Assembly (NCBI GenBank): GCA_905250075.1
Contig: CAJNOP010000209.1
Span: 157,452-221,451 of the forward strand
Reading direction: 5' to 3'
DNA from: Rotaria sp. Silwood1
Lineage: Eukaryota > Rotifera > Eurotatoria > Philodinida > Philodinidae
Length of the DNA stretch: 64,000 nucleotides
A model generated the notes under the pieces. It worked only from the letters and a program-made list of their open reading frames with translations. It searched no databases and was not told where the DNA came from. Position 1 is the stretch's first letter, and each line of letters opens with the position of its first letter. This document shows positions 36,845 to 47,770 of the stretch, piece after piece. The position numbers and the translations under genes were made by a program.

Positions 36845-36987
36845 GGATGTGGATATTGGCAAGGGGAATAAAGCAGATTTTGAGATCTAAAATCTTCTAA
36901 AATCTTTGAAACATTTTGAAATCTTAAAATCCACTTTTTTCCCGTCGGCTGTTGGCCATTTTTTAGACGACACCACACCCACACCCA
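36845..36987. repeat. Telomere-like hairpin with wide spacing
   Basis: A weak G-arm (ggatgtggatattgg) and a good C-arm (caccacacccacaccca) are about 110 bp apart. Between them is a run of AAAATCTT-type repeats (agatctaaaatcttctaaaa and so on). Confidence 0.5.
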
Positions 36988-37442
36988 ATGTGTTCAGCAT
37001 ACGCTGGCAAAGGAGTCATGCGAGAAGGAAAAAACTCGACGATTCGTTTCTCCAGGTATTGTAAATAGTATTTAACAAAAGGGAACAGAAAATTTGACAG
37101 CACCTCCAAAATACATATCTATTCATGCAAATTTCATGTTCTTACTGTTTTGTTTCCCGGTTCATCATTTTGCAATAAAATTCTGACTACAGTATACAAA
37201 AACGTTATTTATTACGGTTTGCTTATGAAATTCGGGAAGAGTTATCAAAATATATTATCTAAGAAAGTATTGTTAGACTCTTATGTTTCTTTTACATCTT
37301 TTATCTTATCTCGGTTAAAACCAAATATACGATTACATCATACTACCAAGCACTTCGCTATAGTAAACGCGAAAAAATGATGAAATCAAGACATTGCACT
37401 GACTGTAGCGACCTTCACTGTGCTATGTGATTACATCACTCG

Positions 37443-37556
37443 AAGGTGTGGGTGTGGGTTGATGTGGGTGTATGGTGTGTTTGTAGGTCCAGGTCGTGTT
37501 CTTCTATCAGCTCGATCAATATCCGCACCTATATGCACACCCATACCCACACCCTT
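37443..37556. repeat. Telomere-like G-arm/C-arm hairpin
   Basis: G-arm gaaggtgtgggtgtgggttg plus further GTGGGTG units, a loop of about 40 bp, then C-arm acacccatacccacaccctt. The outer borders are GAAGG and CCTTC. Confidence 0.85.
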
Positions 37557-37708
37557 CATAACATAAATGTCACTAATCTCTCCAAATTCAGATAAATTCT
37601 CTATCCACTAGTATCTAAGTTTTCTTTTTGTCACGAATCATGTCAAAAAAAATATCTTAGTTTATCATGTATTTGAAATAAAGCATTAGACTTACTCACT
37701 TTACATGA

Positions 37709-37764
37709 GGGTGTGGGTGTGGGTGGGTGAAAAGATAAGCAGCATCCATCCACAGTCACACCCT
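37709..37764. repeat. Telomere-like hairpin with possible target duplication
   Basis: G-arm gagggtgtgggtgtgggtgg, loop of about 20 bp, C-arm ccatccacagtcacaccc. The flanks TTTACATGA (left) and TTTACTGA (right) are similar, which could be an eroded 8-9 bp target duplication. The flank match is short and may be chance. Confidence 0.7.
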
Positions 37765-37788
37765 TTTACTGAAAGGACATTTGGAAAT

Positions 37789-37851
37789 GGGATGGGTGTG
37801 GATCCATAGCTCTCGCTCATGCACAACCACACCCACATCCATAACCTATCA
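37789..37851. repeat. Telomere-like G-arm/C-arm hairpin
   Basis: gggatgggtgtggatcc faces caaccacacccacatcc over a loop of about 25 bp, only about 25 bp from the previous hairpin. Confidence 0.75.
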
Positions 37852-39808
37852 GAAACATAATTAATTGAGCTATGAACTTGTTTGTGAAGTTGTGATGCTG
37901 TGGGTGATTATCAAACGGTAATTGATCGGTTATATTAGATCAGAGAACATACCGAGTCGAGTCAAACTATTACAGTTTGGTTCGGTTCGAGTCGATCCGA
38001 ACCGAGCTTGACCTAATGAAAATCGGTTCGATTCACTGTTTATCATATACAAAATATTCAAGGGCAAGATGTCGCTACTAGATAGAAAAAATAATTTGAT
38101 TTTTTAAATGCTTAACATAGGGAACGTTTGTAGTTTTTAGCTGATTTTATACAGAAAAGCTGACCGTTTGAATGTTAAATTAGATATCCAACAAAATTTA
38201 CGTCATCTCAGCCATTCTTTTCTTTGGACAATGTATCTAAATGTTTAAGTCTAAGCTTCATTAGAAAATATCACTTATTCCAAAATAGTTTTATTCGTTC
38301 AACTAATAGAGAACTAAAAAAGAAAATCCATTATATGAGTAAAAATTTAAATTCAAAAATCCGTTATTAAAATATTTCTGTTCTTTAGGTTTTGCGTAAA
38401 ATATAATAACAATCAGATACGGGAGAAATATAGATTAGATTGTTAGAAAATTCGATCACACAAAGAATCCATCGTTGATCTTTTAGTAATTGAAAAAGAA
38501 TTTTGATTCATCACCATATCTTTTTTTCAACAATGTATAGAATAAAGCCTGTATGGATTTTAGTCATTTGTCCCATACGACTCGACTCGTTGTACTTTCA
38601 TATTTTACACTCATTACAAGTCGGAAGAAGTAGACTATCATTGAATGAGTTGTGTTTTATGATTTATTGTGTTTATTTCTTTCACTTAATAGGATTTCAT
38701 TTAAATTATGAAAAAAAATTCTTCTCTGGCTTAAATATTTTTATAATATGTTCAATCTTCGCATGATTAAATTAGTTTAAGTGAATTAAGAATAATACTA
38801 CCAACATGTGATGTTATAGGTGCATGTAAATTATTTCGATTTTCAATCTTTTGTTTGACAAAGATTAGTAAATTACGATGGAATCGAACTTTATGCATTT
38901 TCAAATAATGACGATGTTCAATATTACTAACAAAGCCATCAACAGCAATCCAACCATTTTTAAATGCTTCTTCTTCTTCCACCGTTCGAAGTTTTGAACA
39001 TAAACTTAAACATTGACAATAAGCTATTTGTTCATCAACTGTTTCCAAATAAATAATACCGTTAAAAATAAATAATTGAACTAACCATTCAAGTGGTAGG
39101 AAGAAAGAAACAGCATCATTAAGATGTCTAATTAATGGAGGAATTGTAAGACTTGACGTGTTAACAAAAATCGATTGAACTCGTTTGATACGAGGTAATA
39201 ATAAATGTAATGTTGTGATCGACGGATTATTCGATTGTTGTTGATAATAAAGAAGCCTTAAACGACCGAGCACCCAATTAGCTTCTAAAGCACTTAGAAA
39301 AATAAAATGTTGGTTACGATAGATAATAATCCATCGTGGAGAAAGTAAAAATTAATTTAATAATTCTCCTTTAGTCGTAATTACACGTTGAAATTCAGTT
39401 GAAATCCAAAAATTTTCTTGCCAACTATTAGCTTGACAATCATTGACAAATGTCGTACCAGTAAAAACATAAGATAAATGACAAAATACTTTAGGATGTT
39501 GTTTTAAATTCATCATAGGACTATGCATATCACACAATTCTTTTATTTCTTCATGAAGTCTAGATTGACACGGTGTAACAAGTGATGGACGCTCTAATTG
39601 ACGTTCTTCTTCTTCTAATTCTTGCTCTAATTCTCTTTGTTGCTCTTCATCTAATAATTGTAATAAACGTTGATTTGTTTCACCATAATATTTCAATCGT
39701 CGTAATACGGTATCTTTAATTTCTTTCGATACATTATGATGAGTTTGTTCATATCGATTATGATGAATTTCGAATAATGTTTGAAGTTTTTTCGAAGATC
39801 CATACATA

Positions 39809-39816
39809 CTTGTAAG
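39809..39816. repeat. Left 8-bp target-site duplication
   Basis: CTTGTAAG directly outside the left terminal repeat, identical to 41,688-41,695. Confidence 0.92.
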
Positions 39817-39835
39817 CAGAACTGGGCAAAATACT

Positions 39836-40015
39836 CGAAGTACTCGTACTCGAGTACGATTTTGTTGGTACTCGTACTCGTACTCGTACTCGAGGGGTCG
39901 GTACTCGTACTCGAGGGGTCGATACTCGTACTGGTACTCGTACTCGAGGGGTCGGTACTCGTACTGGTACTCGTACTCGAGAGTGTTGGTACTCGTACAC
40001 GTACTCGTGCATGTA
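39836..40015 (+). repeat. Left subterminal GTACTC tandem array
   Basis: Runs of GTACTC separated by CGAGGGGTCG(G/A) spacers, about 180 bp, with variant GTACTG units. All three frames are open on both strands, producing spurious Ser-Thr, Arg-Val and Val-Leu repeat peptides. Confidence 0.9.
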
Positions 40016-41500
40016 TTTTCACACGTACTTGAGTTTGAAGTGCTCTAAATGTTGAGGATTGACACGGCTGTTTCTCCGTCCCAAAATATTTCAGCATTTA
40101 ATGTTGAGATTAATTCAGTGGCGACCTTTAATACCACTGCAACAGTTTATTCTGCATATCTCTCAATCCCTTTTTTAAGTCGCAGGCGTATCGCTTGGAA
40201 GAATGGTATAGCTTTCGATCATCTCTTTGGAGAGTACGATTTCGTCTCGAAAATAGGCCCCTGAAAAATCGCTTTTCTTTGATCTCGCTACCAGTTAAAT
40301 TTGTTTTGATGGTCCCGATTTCGATCTTGGTTAGATTTTTTCTTGTCCAGGTCTTGGTCCTAGATCCGGTCAAAATTTTTTATTGGTTCCGGTCCTAGAT
40401 CTGGTTAAAGTTTTCTATTGCTTCTGATCCCGATAATTTTTATAAGAACAAAAGATTTCTAGCAAAATTAAGCCTAAACTTTTACATTTTTGCTCGTATT
40501 CCCAAATAGTGATAAAGTTCCATTTTGAAATATAGAGAAGTATCCCAACAACACTTAAGAGTTTATACTAGAAACAGTGAAAGAAGGACAAAAAATGTAC
40601 AATCAAAAGAATGGTTGAATTTCTATCAACCCAAATATGTGTATATCGTACGAGTACGCCTATGTAAAAACCTATACATATCATCGAAAAATCTCAGGTG
40701 TTGAAATCAGAATCGAGATCAATGAGAGACTCGTATCGGAATGATAAATAAAAATGGCAAATCTACGCATTCTTAGTCGCCATCAAACAAGAAGCATGAA
40801 AATCTATAGTCTAGTTCTTCATAAAAAATACACCGGAAGCAGCTTAAAAAGCTTTAGGTCCCGTCTGGACCGGTACCGGAATCACTTTGCAATTCCCTAC
40901 TCGAAAAACTGATTACGAGATGTTCTGAAATAAATATCTGCGATATTATCGATTGTCACTGCTTTATTGCTTTCAACACAAAAAATTAAACATTGAGAAG
41001 ACAAAAAACGCTCTCATCCGCTTTCGTATTTTCAGATAAACAGTATTATATCAGATAAGTACCAAGTGCCTCTTTCTGTGCTTCTTCGCCGCTTCTTGTC
41101 TCGAGTCAAGCGCACAATACTATACTAACTATCTTGTGACACACACCGATCATTGCGGTTAACATCTAGCTAGGCAGTCTGTGCGAAAAATTCAAGTGAA
41201 TGATTGAAAGGAATCCGAGTCAAGTCGGCCTTCTGCCGAGAGCCGCAGTTATTACTAAGTGTTTGTAGGAAATATATCGGGCTTACGGAACTGTCACCTG
41301 CGGACACCCTATAACCTAAGATAGCCGAAGAGCAGGGTATTCTTATTCATCTGAATTTTGAAGATGAACAGAATAGCTGATTTCTTACGCGCTTGATTTA
41401 ATGTAGAATTACACGCAATTCTTTTTAACGATTATGTTGCTAAACAGTTGCATATGATCTCAATGTATCAAAATTTCTTTTTCTCAAGCACGATTTTCGC

Positions 41501-41665
41501 AGTACTCGTACGCGTACTCGAGGGGTCGGTACTCGTACTCTTACTCGAGGGGTCGGTACTCGTACTCGTACTCGAGGGGTCGGTACTCGTACTCGTACTC
41601 GTACTCGAGGGATCGGTACTCGTACTCGAGGGGTTGGTACTCGTACTCGTACTCGTACTCGAAAA
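41501..41665 (+). repeat. Right subterminal GTACTC tandem array
   Basis: Same unit and spacer as the left array and in the same (direct) orientation, about 165 bp, ending 10 bp before the inner edge of the terminal repeat. Confidence 0.9.
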
Positions 41666-41687
41666 AGTCCGTACTTGCCCAGCTCTG

Positions 41688-41695
41688 CTTGTAAG
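41688..41695. repeat. Right 8-bp target-site duplication
   Basis: CTTGTAAG directly outside the right terminal repeat. The perfect identity to the left copy indicates a fairly recent insertion compared with the many defects of the host pseudogene. Confidence 0.92.
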
Positions 41696-43755
41696 TTCAA
41701 TTATTTCAGGTTCAGAACATTCTTTAGCTAAGTCTTGCATAAGTATATCTGTAAATATTTGTTGATCATCATTCCAATTGATACGTCGAAATGCAGAAAT
41801 TTTTCTTTGAAAACTTAAACTGTGTGTAACCCAATGATGTAAACCATCCCAAGTTGATTGTTGAGTGTTTTCATAGACTCAACGAAGAATATCAATCTAC
41901 TTAATAAAGTCATTTTTATTCCGAGATTGTGTTTTTTAATGTTTTTATTTGTTCGTGAACTTCATATGAACTCCAGAATATTAACGAATGACCAGTACCT
42001 AATTTTCTCATTCTCATACGTGCTTGAACAAAACGATCTTTTGTTAAACCATTTCCTAATGTAATAGCAACTTTAAATCCCATTGGAAATTTAAAATCAG
42101 TTCCTCGGGTATGAACTATCATCTGAATAAAATATACAACGATCTAATAGTTCACTCGCAGGAAATGTTACTAATGCATAAAGATGCAATTGACGATCAC
42201 AGGCAATAATAGAATCGAAATCAAAATAAACAATATAATCGATCTTATTTTTATCAGATTGATTCAACCACTTAACAGCAATGTCTCGATTAGTTCCATC
42301 AATAAATAATGTTCCAACATCTAATATAACATGAATAGTTTTTTGGCAGTCTATTATTTATTTTAAAATATCCTCTGATGTTACATTGATGGGTATAGAA
42401 ACTGATAATTTTCATTTTTACTTTTTAATAAATTATTAACAACAATTGTATCTGTTTTTTGAAGTTCTGGTAAATCATATTGACGAATATGAACAGGAAG
42501 TAATAATTGTGTATCATTAGTTCCGCTAAATCCAGTTATTATTTTTGATCGTAACGAGGACGATAAATCCCAAGCAGAAGTAACTAATTTATATAGAAAT
42601 TGTTTTGCTTCTCGAGGAAATACAAAATAATGACGGAAATAATTAATAACTATCATATTATATCGGAAAGTAGAAAAGAGATGATCAATGCGTTGTTGAT
42701 AATCTTTTAAATTAACTCCAATCCATTGTTGAATACTTTTTGGGACATCTTTTTCATCTTCATATAATACCCATTGATCATAAATCGATGTCGGATCAGT
42801 TTCTTCTTCATTTAAACAATTGAAGCATTGAAATAATTGTGAATTATTTAAACCTGAATTATAATATGAAAGTTATGTTAATACTAAGACAACATCCGGA
42901 TGGCTAAATTCAGTTCTATCAGCGACAACATCCTTTGCACGAAATGGTACAGCCATTAAACGATTAAAAGAAAGACTTGGATTGACACCATAATTAACTC
43001 CATATCGTTTTCTAAAAGCAACTAATAAAAATTCTAATGATAATAAACCATGAACAATGAGAAATAATTGAATATCAATACATGTAAATTTATTAATGAG
43101 ATGTTCAACTGATGAATGTGTTTCTAGGATAATTGTTAAGATGATTGCTTTATCAGTGTAATGATAATTTCTACTATCGATTCAGTCGTTAGAAATTTTT
43201 TGACAAAGTAATGCATATGGTCCATGCGATTGTAAACGAAATTGTGGAAATGCACTGTTTCGTTTAGATGGTTTATAACAAACTTTTTCGCTGAAACATT
43301 TTGAAATATTAGCAGAATGTTTTTTAACTAATTCAAGAATTTTTTGAATAGTTTTCCAACGTTCTGTACCTCCATCAACTTGCTCTTGACTACCAACAGT
43401 ATAAGTTAATTGATATTTGACATGTAAAATTTCATCAGATTCATCTAATACATCACGAATATACTTTTTTAACCATCGTTGAATCGTTAACATAGAACGA
43501 CCAACATTGAATTCATTTTTTCGACATTTATCAATAGTGAGTAAATCGAATGAGAGAATATCTTCTGATGAAGTCAATATAATATCACAATTATGTAATC
43601 CTTGTTGAAAATGTTTAAAAATTTGATTTATTTGTTTATTATTGAAATTCATATCGCGACGACCTGTAAATGGAAAAATATGTCGATTCAGTAAACCACC
43701 TAATTTATATCGTAATGATTGATAATTTGTTGGAAATAATGATTTAAGTACTATA

Positions 43756-43873
43756 ATATGGTGGGTGTGGTTTTTTTCTTTCAAATGGTGCGATGCATAT
43801 ACATACATCCCCATGCCCTAGTCCTACTCACATCCTACTCACGGCGAAACCCACACGCACAACCACACATCTA
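43756..43873. repeat. Telomere-like hairpin at the truncation point of the DUF3638 copy
   Basis: A short G-arm (atggtgggtgtgg) sits where homology to the DUF3638 family ends. About 50 bp later comes an extended C-rich half with catccccatgccc, cctactcacatcctactcac, cccacacgcacaaccacac. Same G-then-C order as the others. Confidence 0.75.
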
Positions 43874-46777
43874 GATATAGATGTTCAAGGTTTCATAGTT
43901 GCATTTTACAAAAATGAAAAAAACACTTGGCTTCAGTCGAAAAATGTCAGGAATAACACTAGATCTAAGAAAATCAACGAATTGAAGAAATGCATCACAT
44001 AAAATGCACAACCAATAGACTGAAATTCATTGCACTAATATGACGATTGATTTCATCAACATTTTCTTTGTCCCTTTTCTTTTGTTTCGCGTTTTGAATT
44101 CTAATAACTAGTCGTTGTCTTATCCGTATCTTGAAAAGCAGATGATGGCTACTTCTTTTTTATTTATCGTTTCTTTTTATTTCGAGTCATTGACAGCGGT
44201 CTGGAACAGAAGTTTTCTCTGATAGAACTATTCGTTGAAATGCATAACGTTTTTCGGTTATCAACAACTATTGATAGATTACAGTCACCATGATAAGAGA
44301 CTTCGATAGATTAACTACCATGTGTCATATTCAAATTGATCTTAATCATATGGATTGTTTATTTTCAAAATATTGAAAAAAAAATACATATGAAAATGTG
44401 GCTATTCATGAAGACAATAGAAACGAAATTCGGTTTATTGAATTAAAAATCAATTTTTTCTAGAGTATCAAGCATTGCAGTTTCATTTTCCATGTCTCTA
44501 ATAAGATCGACAACACATCATGTACTTTCCACGACTAATGACCAAGCACGTTGCTGACAGGCGACAGATCAAACCAGGTTTACAATCATCTATTAATGGC
44601 TTACAAGGTTCATCTTTATTTTGATTGAATGACGACTCAAATCTAAAACGGATTACGAAAAAAAACATATTTTATATGAGTTGGATGGAATAATTTCCTT
44701 ACTTAGAGTCAGCAAAACTGATCATGAGAATGAATATAAGCCAAAATCGCATTTTACTCAGTCTTCGTTCGATTAAGTATTAAATAGAAAAGGAGTATGT
44801 GTATGTGTTTTGTAGAAGTAAAATACTCCTTGCGCTGCTCTATGTCTACACTCGTCACTTTCTCTTGATAAATAATCTGTAGCATATGCGCTCGAGAAAA
44901 AGAATAATTAATGATGAGGTAGGGCACTTGAATAGGTAAGCATTACAAATAATATCGATCAATGCCAATTTTCATTTCGTTAGAGATCCTAGAGCGATAC
45001 TAGTCTTATTCATCATATCGACAACAAACGAAAGAAGCGAAAAAGGCGCTTAAGCACAAGGCATTGATTGGTCTCTGCTTGTTGCTACTTAAATGTCGCA
45101 TTATTAAACCGATGCGAAGCATAGCATTTATGTTATCGGTCGCATATATATTCAACTTTAATAATTTGCGTGCTTTTTTTTATAAAAAACTGTCGCTGTG
45201 ATCTCGAGAACAGCGAGTAGCTAAAAATTTGTTTGAACTTTGTCAGAGACCCCCATGCCTTGAGATGAAACGAACTTTTTTTGAATCTTCAATAGGAGTT
45301 TTCGTCAAGGGATGAATAATCGCAGAATCCTGGAATTCTGAAGTTCCGAAATATTCTACATATTCTAGAATTTCCTTGAACTCCTTAAGAATCATTTCAG
45401 TTCCATAGAAATCCTCATGATTTCCAGAAGGTTCCTAAGAGTCAATGGAAGGATGCCATCTACATCACACCAGTTTTTCATGATAATAACTCTTTTTTCT
45501 TTTCTTTATTCCGTTGTAACTAGCGATATATAAGTGTGGGTATGGGTGTGAGTGTGCGCATTGAATCAATAATCACCTACACCCACAGCCAGTTAACTAA
45601 TAGCAAAAAATTAATAAACTATGAGATGTGCCTTGAAATTTTGTCGGCTGAAGTAAAATTGTTAGTATGAAAACATCTTAGATAGCTGAATTTATGAAAT
45701 ATTTGACATCTCAACTTTAGAATTGCAGAGATCACTATTTGAATGACTTTAAAAAATCATTCTGACCAAAATAGCTTACCGCAAAAGGTGGCTTAAGTAT
45801 TTATTCTCACTCTACTCATAGATTTTAAACATATCTGATAATAGCTATTTGAACGATAGTCGAAACGTCTCATGGAAAGCTTAACATATCTTAAGGTAAA
45901 GATACCTGTCATTAAAATTAAACTCACCATAGAATTTGTTATAATGGAGCAGATTATGTATTTCTTTTGTCATCTTTGGATCATTAGAATAGATACCAAG
46001 ACAAACCATCTGATGGAATCATTAAGTTAGATCGAAAACAATCTTGATATACTTGAAGCATCCTCAATAACGGAATAAATCACTCAAAATATAATGGAGA
46101 CCAGTGAATTAGATCGATGTGATGCAGTTTACGTACAGTATTCTTTGCTATATTGTATTAAAAATGGTTTTTGAATGAAATCAAAACTTTAGAATATTCA
46201 CTCTTGCAGCTATTTTCTTCGTATTGTGTTTGATAATTTATTTTATTAATCAATCTGCATTGACTAAGTTAAAATCTTTGTATGAATTATCCCTTATTAA
46301 ACACAGAGTATATCAGCTACGAATGACATTTTTATCTAATGAAACTAATATTCTCACAATCTGTGATTACCAATACATTCATGTGTAACGATAGTTACAC
46401 TTTTCCCGATTTAGTATAGTATGTTCTATGTTAATTCATTATTCATTTCTTTTCTTTTTGTCAGCTCAGAACCTATTGGTTTTGGGCATTGCAATAATAC
46501 CATGTTTTTCGATCTGTACGATTGCATTGTTAATACCAAAAAAAAATTGTGACTAGATTGAAAAATCTAGTATACTTAATATCTTGAAAACTTTGAAATG
46601 ATAAATCATGAAAACAACTTGCATCATTGATCAAAGGTGTGTAAAATATGTTCTTGAACTCAAAAGAGTAGTTTATTAAAAGACATTTCTTGATTAGGAA
46701 GTGAAGAGAGAGAAGGAGTGCTTTTACACTGTTCACTGATTAATTGAAATATTTCAAGCATGCAATGTAGAACGCAG
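43874..46777. other. Intergenic DNA
   Basis: No gene supported in about 2.9 kb. Includes one hairpin (45.55 kb) and a patch of GGAATTC/GAAGTTCC-like motifs at 45,330-45,430. A short possible exon on the minus strand near 44,520-44,760 (a hydrophobic start, then a Cys-containing stretch) could encode a small secreted peptide, but it is too weak to call. Confidence 0.35.
45533..45592. repeat. Telomere-like G-arm/C-arm hairpin
   Basis: gtgtgggtatgggtgtgagt faces cacctacacccacag over a loop of about 20 bp. Confidence 0.8.
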
Positions 46778-47770
46778 TCAGAGAGATGCTGGTGCAACGT
46801 TAATGACATTGGTGTGTTGTTGAAATATTATTAATCTTTTCAATTTTGTTGAAATTTCAGGAAATGAACCAAGACAGACAAAAGGCAATAGAAGAGGAAG
46901 AAAATATCGCGTAAAAGCAAGGTATAATGGAAATTGCCCAAATGCATCGTATGGCACACCGTAAGCTCGAATGAGAGAAATAATTACTGTAGGCAAACTA
47001 AAGAAAAAAAATAGTGACGAGATTGATATAAGTTGAATAGTCATTCTTCGAAATTTTCGCCATTGAAAACGTCGATATAATTGTCTCTTTTGTTGAACAA
47101 TACGAACAGTAAGAGACATACTGAAGAACATAATAATAAACGTCATTAAAATAGCATTGGTTATTGTACCATACATTGTAATTCTCTGTACGGTTGTAAA
47201 ACATGGAATAGTACACCAATTGATCGAATAGACGAATAACTTCTGACAAGGCGGAAAACAAATAACGTAAATATAAAAAATGAGACCATAGACTATGATT
47301 ATAGCCAAAGGTAGATAATGAAATAGAAAACATTTTTTTCGTCCGGCTACCCACTTATCATGAAAGATCAAAATGTGCCGTTCAATTGAAGCCCAAGCCA
47401 TGATAATACCCGTTGTAGTGAAAATACCAATATCTGCAAACTGCCATGCAAGACATGTTATAGGTTTTTCAGGCCATACATGTCCCAAGCGTAGAAAATT
47501 GAGCTGTATAGGAAAGCCAATGATTAGAGCATGAAAATTCACGATAAGAAGAACGATAATAACATGATTGTTCAATGAATTTCGTAGATTTCGATTTACG
47601 ATTAAATAATAGATAAGTACGAGGGAGCAGAAGGCAGATGGTATTAAAAGAAAAAGAAGAAGCCAAAATCGAACTGGTCGAGGTAAAGATACTTCTGGAT
47701 ATAATGATTCTATTGAAGCACGTTCATTGACAGAAGAGCTATATTTTGAAAAAAAGGTATCTGTCTCCAT
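46778..47770 (-). CDS. Rhodopsin-type (class A) G-protein-coupled receptor, single exon
   Basis: A 330-residue uninterrupted frame with seven hydrophobic helices. Landmarks are helix 1 (LLLFLLIPSAFCSLVLIYYL), NHVIIVLLIVNF in helix 2, the Cys before helix 3 (ITCLAWQFAD), and ERHILIFH at the end of helix 3 in the place of DRY. There is a Cys-bearing second outer loop (NWCTIPC), a basic third inner loop (QQKRQLYRRFQWRKFRRMTIQ) and helix 7 ending FVCLGSFPEISTKLKRL, where NPxxY is not conserved. It sits in the plasma membrane and presumably signals through G proteins. The ligand is unknown. The short inner loops and ERH variant fit a large, lineage-expanded chemosensory-like family. A broken relative lies 3.1 kb away on the same strand. 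Confidence 0.85.
   Translation of the reverse strand: METDTFFSKYSSSVNERASIESLYPEVSLPRPVRFWLLLFLLIPSAFCSLVLIYYLIVNRNLRNSLNNHVIIVLLIVNFHALIIGFPIQLNFLRLGHVWPEKPITCLAWQFADIGIFTTTGIIMAWASIERHILIFHDKWVAGRKKCFLFHYLPLAIIIVYGLIFYIYVICFPPCQKLFVYSINWCTIPCFTTVQRITMYGTITNAILMTFIIMFFSMSLTVRIVQQKRQLYRRFQWRKFRRMTIQLISISSLFFFFSLPTVIISLIRAYGVPYDAFGQFPLYLAFTRYFLPLLLPFVCLGSFPEISTKLKRLIIFQQHTNVINVAPASL

Larger units (their letters stand above)
33921..38766. other. Gene-poor stretch with repeats
   Basis: No gene supported over 4.8 kb. It contains degenerate GGAG(A/T)TCGTAATG-type motifs near 34,200-34,500 and in inverted sense near 36,120-36,370. AATCACGATAAAT-like motifs occur at 34,880-34,985 and 35,600-35,780. 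A TTCGGTTCGAG-rich patch lies at 37,955-38,035, and five telomere-like hairpins lie between 36.6 and 37.9 kb. Frames of 60-98 codons here are not recognisable. Confidence 0.4.
39817..41687. mobile_element. Non-autonomous hAT element with GTACTC arrays
   Basis: A 1,871-bp insertion flanked by perfect 8-bp direct repeats CTTGTAAG (39,809-39,816 and 41,688-41,695), which fit the hAT target preference nTnnnnAn. Terminal inverted repeats are CAGAACTGGGCAAA (left) and, read inward from the right, CAGAGCTGGGCAA, the classic hAT 'CAGxGxTGGGCAA' end. Removing the element and one repeat restores the host reading frame exactly (EPEIIE-LTS-MYGSSKK). The interior has no transposase frame. Both ends carry tandem GTACTC arrays in the same orientation, with a recurring CGAGGGGTCG spacer. 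Mobilisation would need a transposase supplied elsewhere. Confidence 0.92.
38767..43755 (-). pseudogene. DUF3638/DUF3645 protein gene, decayed and interrupted
   Basis: Reading down from 43,755 the translation follows the family order. It starts with LFPTNYQSLRYKLGGLLNR, FTGRRDMNF, GLHNCDIILTSSEDILSFD and VLDESDEILHVKYQLTYTVG (the DUF3638 signature). DUF3645 then follows as FLLVAFRKRYGVNYGVNPS, RLMAVPFRAKDV, HPDVVLVLT and LSYYNSGLN. Later come the LFIDGTNRDIAVKWLN and HTRGTDFKFP...LTKDRFVQARMRMRKLG blocks, the last a helicase-like motif, and a C-terminal region. Breaks include stops at 43,182-43,184 (TGA), 42,873-42,875 (TAA), 42,381-42,383 (TAA, with a frame change), 41,879-41,881 (TGA in place of an expected Trp) and near 39,352 (TAA), plus a frameshift near 42,115. 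The N-terminal thousands of residues usual for the family are missing: homology ends beside a telomere-like hairpin. A hAT element splits it at 39,817-41,687. The function of the family is poorly defined. Confidence 0.8.

Noticed and set aside
37955..38035. TTCGGTTCGAG-rich patch as a possible transposon end
   Set aside because: Repetitive and suggestive, but no partner end or target duplication was found within several kilobases.
39693..40097. Ser-Thr, Arg-Val and Val-Leu repeat frames in the left GTACTC array (also 41,440-41,765)
   Set aside because: A 6-bp tandem unit keeps all frames open. The arrays lie inside a transposable element and not in a gene.
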